Below, piece after piece: positions 60,650 to 64,000 of a DNA stretch of 64,000 nucleotides. Position numbers and translations under genes: made by a program. The notes below the pieces were generated by a model. That model saw only the letters and a program-made list of their open reading frames with translations, was not told the origin of the DNA and did not search any database. Each line of letters opens with the position of its first letter. The first letter of the stretch is position 1. Source of the DNA: Catellatospora citrea (GTDB lineage: Bacteria > Actinomycetota > Actinomycetes > Mycobacteriales > Micromonosporaceae); NCBI RefSeq assembly GCF_003610235.1, contig NZ_RAPR01000002.1, positions 155,004 to 219,003 on the forward strand. Direction: 5' to 3'.

Positions 60650-61204
60650 CTACAGGCCCAGCCCTTCCAGCACGGTCGCGCCGGGCAGCCCGGCCAGCAC
60701 CTTGCCCGGCACGATGATCTTCCCGCGGCGGTTGCCGGAGCCGATCACCACGTACGGCGCGTCGGCGACGGCCGCGTCGACCAGCACCGGCCAGCTGTCG
60801 GGCAGGCCGATCGGGGTGATGCCGCCGTACTGCATCCCGGTCAGCGACACCGCCTCGTCCATCGGCGCGAACGACGCCTTGCGCGCCCCGAGGTGCTTGC
60901 GGACCAGGCCGTTGACGTCGGCGCGGGTGCTGGCCAGCACCATGCACGCGGCGTAGGTCACGTCCTGCCCGCGCTTGGCGGCCACCACCACGCAGTTCGC
61001 GGACAGCTCCGGCGCGACCCCGTACGCCTCGCCGAAGTTCCCGGTGTCGGCCAGCTCCGGGTCGGTGTCGACGACCAGGACCGACTCGACCGGCTCGGCG
61101 CCCGCCCAGCCGGCCAGGGCCTTGGCCACGGGCGCGGCGACGAGATCGGCACGGTCCACGGCGGGCCAGGCCGCCTCGAAGTTCCCGATGGGTGCAGCAG
61201 ACAT
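60650..61204 (-). CDS. YbaK/EbsC-type aminoacyl-tRNA deacylase-like protein
   Basis: 184 residues. YbaK/ProX fold markers: VVVAAKRGQDVTYAACMVLA, DVNGLVRKHLGARKASFAPM, DEAVSLTGMQYGGITPIGLP, and VVIGSGNRRGKIIVPGKVL. The conserved Lys of the active site is in the RKASFA stretch. These enzymes hydrolyse mischarged aminoacyl-tRNAs. ATG 61204; the longer frame extends upstream without matching the family. Confidence 0.93.
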   Translation of the reverse strand: MSAAPIGNFEAAWPAVDRADLVAAPVAKALAGWAGAEPVESVLVVDTDPELADTGNFGEAYGVAPELSANCVVVAAKRGQDVTYAACMVLASTRADVNGLVRKHLGARKASFAPMDEAVSLTGMQYGGITPIGLPDSWPVLVDAAVADAPYVVIGSGNRRGKIIVPGKVLAGLPGATVLEGLGL

Positions 61205-61246
61205 GCGACCGATGCTACCCAGGCAACCGATAGGCTCGGCGTTGCC

Positions 61247-61666
61247 ATGGAGGGATGTCTGTTCTGCGAGATCGCGGCCGGGGCGCGCCCGGCGTGGCTG
61301 GTGCACGCCGACGACACGGTCGTCGCGTTCCTGGACACCAGGCCGGTGTTCCCCGGACACGTGCTGGTGGTGCCGCGCGAGCACGTGCCGACCCTGCACG
61401 ACCTGCCCACCGACGCCGTGGGCGGCTACTTCCAGCAGGTGCAGCGCATCGCCGGGGCCGTCGAGTCGGCGATGTCGGCCCAGGGCACCTTCGTCGCCCT
61501 CAACAACAAGATCAGCCAGAGTGTGCCGCACCTGCACACCCACGTGGTGCCCCGCAGCAAGGGCGACGGCCTGCGCGGCTTCTTCTGGCCCCGCACCAAG
61601 TACGCCGACGACGACCAGGCCCGCAAGCACGCCGACGCGATCGCGGCCGCGCTCGCCGCAGCCTGA
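61247..61666 (+). CDS. HIT-family hydrolase
   Basis: 139 residues. CLFCEIAAGARPAWLVHADD, LDTRPVFPGHVLVVPREHV, and the histidine triad SVPHLHTHVVPRSKGDGLRG (HxHxH). The protein hydrolyses a nucleotide-alpha-phosphate bond (AP4A or AMP-lysine-like). It is divergent from the YbaK gene across a 42-bp spacer. Confidence 0.95.
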   Translation: MEGCLFCEIAAGARPAWLVHADDTVVAFLDTRPVFPGHVLVVPREHVPTLHDLPTDAVGGYFQQVQRIAGAVESAMSAQGTFVALNNKISQSVPHLHTHVVPRSKGDGLRGFFWPRTKYADDDQARKHADAIAAALAAA

Positions 61667-61673
61667 CGAGGAA

Positions 61674-61711
61674 GAGGGGGCCGACGGCCGGGAGCGGCCG
61701 CCGACCCCCTC
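61674..61711 (+). terminator. GC-rich hairpin after the HIT gene
   Basis: GAGGGGGCCGACGGCCG pairs with CGGCCGCCGACCCCCTC around GGAG, with two non-Watson-Crick positions. It starts 8 bp after the HIT stop. No T-run follows. Confidence 0.65.
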
Positions 61712-61772
61712 GGACCTTGTCAAGGCGTGACCTGCGGGGTCGCCGCGATCGGGTTCATCCGCCGGGAACGGA

Positions 61773-62540
61773 TCAGCGGGTGGGCACGGCCTCGCGCAGG
61801 AAGTCGAGCAGCAGCGGGTTCAGCTCCTCGGGCCGCTCCATGCTCGGCAGGTGCCCGGCCCAGTCCAGGTGCACGTGACGGGACCCGGCGAGTTCCTTCG
61901 ACAGCCGCACCGCGATGTCGTGGAAGTCGGCGAAGTCGTGCTCACCCGACACCAGCAGGGTCGGCGCGGTGATCGCGGCCCGGTCGACGTCCTTCTTGAT
62001 CGAGCCGTGCTCCTCCGCCACGGGGGCGAGCTGCACCTCGAACGCGTGGCGCTGCATCCGGCGCACCAGGTCGCGGGTCGCGTCGTCGGCGTGCGGGCCG
62101 ACCCACGCCGTGACGTTGAGTTCGGTCGCCCCGGCGACGTCGCCCGCCTCGAGCAGCGCGTCCTCCTGGTCGCCGAACGCGCGGAGCCGGGCGCTGGGCT
62201 CGTGGTCGGCGACCGCGGTGCACAGCAGCGCCAGTGCGGTCGTACGCTGCGGCAGGCGTGCCGCGAATTCGATCGCGACCCGGCCGCCGCCGGACGAGCC
62301 GATCAGCGCGACCTGCTCGGTCCCGAGCTCGTCGAGCAGGTCGGCGACGTCGTCGGCGTTGTTGTAGGGCCGGTCCGGCATGGGGGTGTCACCGAAGCCG
62401 CGCAGGTCGCAGCGGATCACGCGGTAACCAGCAGCGGTCAGGACCGGGAGCTGCGGGTCCCACATCCGCCGATCGCAGACCGTGGAGTGGAGCAGGACGA
62501 GCGTCGGGCCGTCGCCGGCCACGTCATATGAGAGTGTCAT
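61773..62540 (-). CDS. Alpha/beta hydrolase
   Basis: 255 residues. The nucleophile elbow is GSSGGG with S83 (ALIGSSGGGRVAIEFAARLP); the oxyanion region is VLLHSTVCDRRMWD; the catalytic Asp is in LLVSGEHDFADFHD and the His in HLDWAGHLPSMERPEE. 3-oxoadipate enol-lactonase and related esterases share this layout. The substrate is unknown. Confidence 0.93.
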   Translation of the reverse strand: MTLSYDVAGDGPTLVLLHSTVCDRRMWDPQLPVLTAAGYRVIRCDLRGFGDTPMPDRPYNNADDVADLLDELGTEQVALIGSSGGGRVAIEFAARLPQRTTALALLCTAVADHEPSARLRAFGDQEDALLEAGDVAGATELNVTAWVGPHADDATRDLVRRMQRHAFEVQLAPVAEEHGSIKKDVDRAAITAPTLLVSGEHDFADFHDIAVRLSKELAGSRHVHLDWAGHLPSMERPEELNPLLLDFLREAVPTR

Positions 62541-62604
62541 CGGCGGACAGGTTAGTGATCAAGCTCGGGGCCCGCCTCCCGATTTCGGCCGCGGGTGAGC
62601 CAGG

Positions 62605-62859
62605 TCACCTCGCGGACTGGAACACCGCCGTCGTCGTGGCCAGGAAGTACACGACCATCAGCACCGCGGCGAGCATCGCGGCCCGGATCGCGAGCATCCA
62701 CGCCTTGCGCGCGGTCTTCACCGCGGCCTTGGCCTTCGGCACCCCGGCGACCGCCGACTTGTACCCGGCACCCGCCTGCTGCATCTTCAACCACCTGCGG
62801 CCGACCAGGATCCCCAGCAGCACTCCGATAATGCCGATCATCAGCGCGTCCCCGGACAT
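62605..62859 (-). CDS. Small two-helix membrane protein
   Basis: 84 residues: helix 1 DALMIGIIGVLLGILVGRRW, a basic Lys/Arg-rich cytoplasmic loop (KSAVAGVPKAKAAVKTARKA), and helix 2 RAAMLAAVLMVVYFLATTT. No family recognised. Hairpin topology with a basic loop is consistent with a phospholipid-contacting small membrane protein (inference only). Confidence 0.7.
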   Translation of the reverse strand: MSGDALMIGIIGVLLGILVGRRWLKMQQAGAGYKSAVAGVPKAKAAVKTARKAWMLAIRAAMLAAVLMVVYFLATTTAVFQSAR

Positions 62860-62940
62860 GCACAGAACCTAGCCGTCCGATCGACTGCGTGCGATACCTC
62901 ATTCATCCACTTTGCCCACACCGCGACGAGCGCGGACCGC

Positions 62941-63897
62941 TCAGTGCGGGAAGACCCGCGGGATCCGGGTGTCGGTCTCGTCGCGGAACGCCTCGATCGC
63001 GGCGCTGACCTGACGCATCAGCTGCGTGCCCTCGATCCGGTCCAGCAGCAGGTTGCGTGCCGCCAGCCCGGCCAGGTCGACGGTGAAGTACATCGCCATC
63101 AGCGGGTTCACGAACAGGCGGCTGCCGCCGGTGCGCGGGGTGAACTGCACGTCGCCGTGCATGCCCTGCAGCGCCGCGGCGATCTGCCCGTTGACGATGC
63201 TCGGCCACCCCGGGGTCAGTGCCCGCGCGTGCGCGACCGCCTCGACGTACGCCCGCCCCTGCGGCGAATGCCCGGGGATCGACAGCGCACCCAGATACGC
63301 CCCGGACCGGTCGAGCTCGGCGAGGTTCTCCAGCACCTGCACGTGGTTGACGCCGTGGTAGGCGTCGATCCCGAAGCCTAGGCAGGTGACCAGCTTGACG
63401 CCCACGTCCAGCCCGGCGACCGCGGCGAGGCTGGTCATGTCCTCCTCCGGCGTGCCCAACCCGGTCTCGTCACCGCGCATGAGGATGTCGGTGCCGCCGT
63501 CGACCAGCACGATCGCGTCCGGCGCCAGCCGGTCCACCAGCACCCGGTACGCCGCCCGCAGCGGCTGCACCCCGACCCGCGCGAACGCGTACACCGTCGA
63601 CGGCAGGCCGTTGGCCGCCAACCACAGCGCCAGGGTCCGCTCGGGAAAGTAGCCGTCCAGGCCCTTGGTCAGCGGGCCGACCGCCGCGACGTCCGGTTCC
63701 AGCCACACGTCGGCGTCCAGCGCCGTCAGGTCGGCGAACGACAGGTTCGCCAGGTCCACCCGCACCCCGTCGGCCTGCAGCTGCAGCGCCAGCGGCAGGC
63801 CCGCGTACACGTCGAAGCCGCCCCCGGCCCCCGCGATCAGCACGCGTTCGCACCCGGCCAGGGCCTCGAACAGCCCCGGCGCCCGCAGCGACGGCAT
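62941..63897 (-). CDS. DUF1152 family protein
   Basis: 318 residues: LIAGAGGGFDVYAGLPLALQ (phosphate-binding-like loop), VDGGTDILMRGDETGLGTPE, EDMTSLAAVAGL and GFGIDAYHGVNHVQVLENLA. This matches DUF1152, a family of unknown activity with a Rossmann-like start. It overlaps by one base the stop of the gene upstream (TGATG), so it belongs to an operon extending past the window. Confidence 0.87.
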   Translation of the reverse strand: MPSLRAPGLFEALAGCERVLIAGAGGGFDVYAGLPLALQLQADGVRVDLANLSFADLTALDADVWLEPDVAAVGPLTKGLDGYFPERTLALWLAANGLPSTVYAFARVGVQPLRAAYRVLVDRLAPDAIVLVDGGTDILMRGDETGLGTPEEDMTSLAAVAGLDVGVKLVTCLGFGIDAYHGVNHVQVLENLAELDRSGAYLGALSIPGHSPQGRAYVEAVAHARALTPGWPSIVNGQIAAALQGMHGDVQFTPRTGGSRLFVNPLMAMYFTVDLAGLAARNLLLDRIEGTQLMRQVSAAIEAFRDETDTRIPRVFPH

Positions 63898-64000
63898 CAG
63901 ACCGGATCGACCGGGAAGAACCGCCCGGCCAGCGTCAGATACTCGTTGGACTCCAGGAACCGGCCCAGCACGAACCCTGTCGCGGGGGTGAACGCCCGCC
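63897..64000 (-). CDS. C-terminal end of an upstream gene, cut by window edge
   Basis: 33 codons are visible, ending AFTPATGFVLGRFLESNEYL then GRFFPVDPV and a TGA that shares its last A with the DUF1152 start codon. Too short to name. The one-base overlap indicates co-transcription with the DUF1152 gene. Confidence 0.6.
   Translation of the reverse strand, partial: RAFTPATGFVLGRFLESNEYLTLAGRFFPVDPV

Overview
The window is one contiguous stretch of very high-GC DNA, densely packed with genes on both strands. Short spacers, frequent GTG starts and many 4-base ATGA/GTGA stop-start overlaps are typical of an actinobacterium. RbpA, a mycothiol-dependent isomerase-type domain, a polyprenol-phosphate mannose synthase next to Lnt, a DUF1918 protein, a PadR/permease pair and TipA/MmyB-type regulators all fit. 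The hairpins built on GGAAGGGCACCTTCT and AAGATC..GATCTT resemble repeats I associate with Micromonosporaceae, so that family is my best guess; it is an inference, not a measurement. I see no rRNA, tRNA, CRISPR array, prophage or transposase. Layout: 0-5 kb holds a truncated LacI regulator, a glyoxalase-like protein, two medium-chain dehydrogenases with an Lrp regulator, and two small membrane proteins. 5.3-8 kb is a minus-strand operon for an extracytoplasmic flavin electron path: ferric-reductase-like membrane flavoprotein, FMN-carrier protein and ApbE flavin transferase. 8-14 kb holds two short-chain dehydrogenase loci, each divergent from its own regulator (TetR, then XRE/MmyB-like), plus a tautomerase, an AhpD-like protein, a histidine phosphatase and a methyltransferase. 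14-23 kb is a lysine-degradation (classically 'fermentation') cluster: kamA divergent from kdd-amidohydrolase-kamD-kamE-kal-mutL-like. It should turn lysine via beta-lysine and 3,5-diaminohexanoate towards crotonyl-CoA, but kce, the cleavage enzyme between kdd and kal, is not here. 23.5-27 kb is the lnt-ppm1-fxsA set followed by convergent rbpA. 27-34.5 kb carries a POT peptide transporter, a helical hypothetical protein, a helix-turn-helix protein, an FGE-like protein, an apparently circularly permuted flavin amine oxidase, an ASCH-isomerase fusion and an MFS transporter. 34.5-40.7 kb is regulators, small enzymes, a pentapeptide-repeat protein and an AbiEii-like nucleotidyltransferase with a small partner. 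40.7-46 kb is a purine-catabolism neighbourhood: two-gene xanthine dehydrogenase and guanine deaminase, with a membrane protein bearing two monooxygenase-type domains between them. 46-51.6 kb has a winged-helix/membrane protein pair, an acetyltransferase, and a minus-strand operon MerR-PP2C fusion / MFS / LysR. That operon is divergent from sdhCAB (51.8-55.2 kb). One dyad, GATAGC-N5-GCTATC, lies both at the LysR start and upstream of sdhC, which suggests LysR control of succinate dehydrogenase. 55.4-64 kb is a mixed set: UbiA prenyltransferase, M3-like metallopeptidase, APH-like kinase, DUF3307-like protein, YbaK protein, HIT protein, hydrolase, DUF1152 protein and several unknowns. Convergent gene pairs are repeatedly separated by strong hairpins (26.6, 36.6, 46.0, 48.2 and 55.3 kb).
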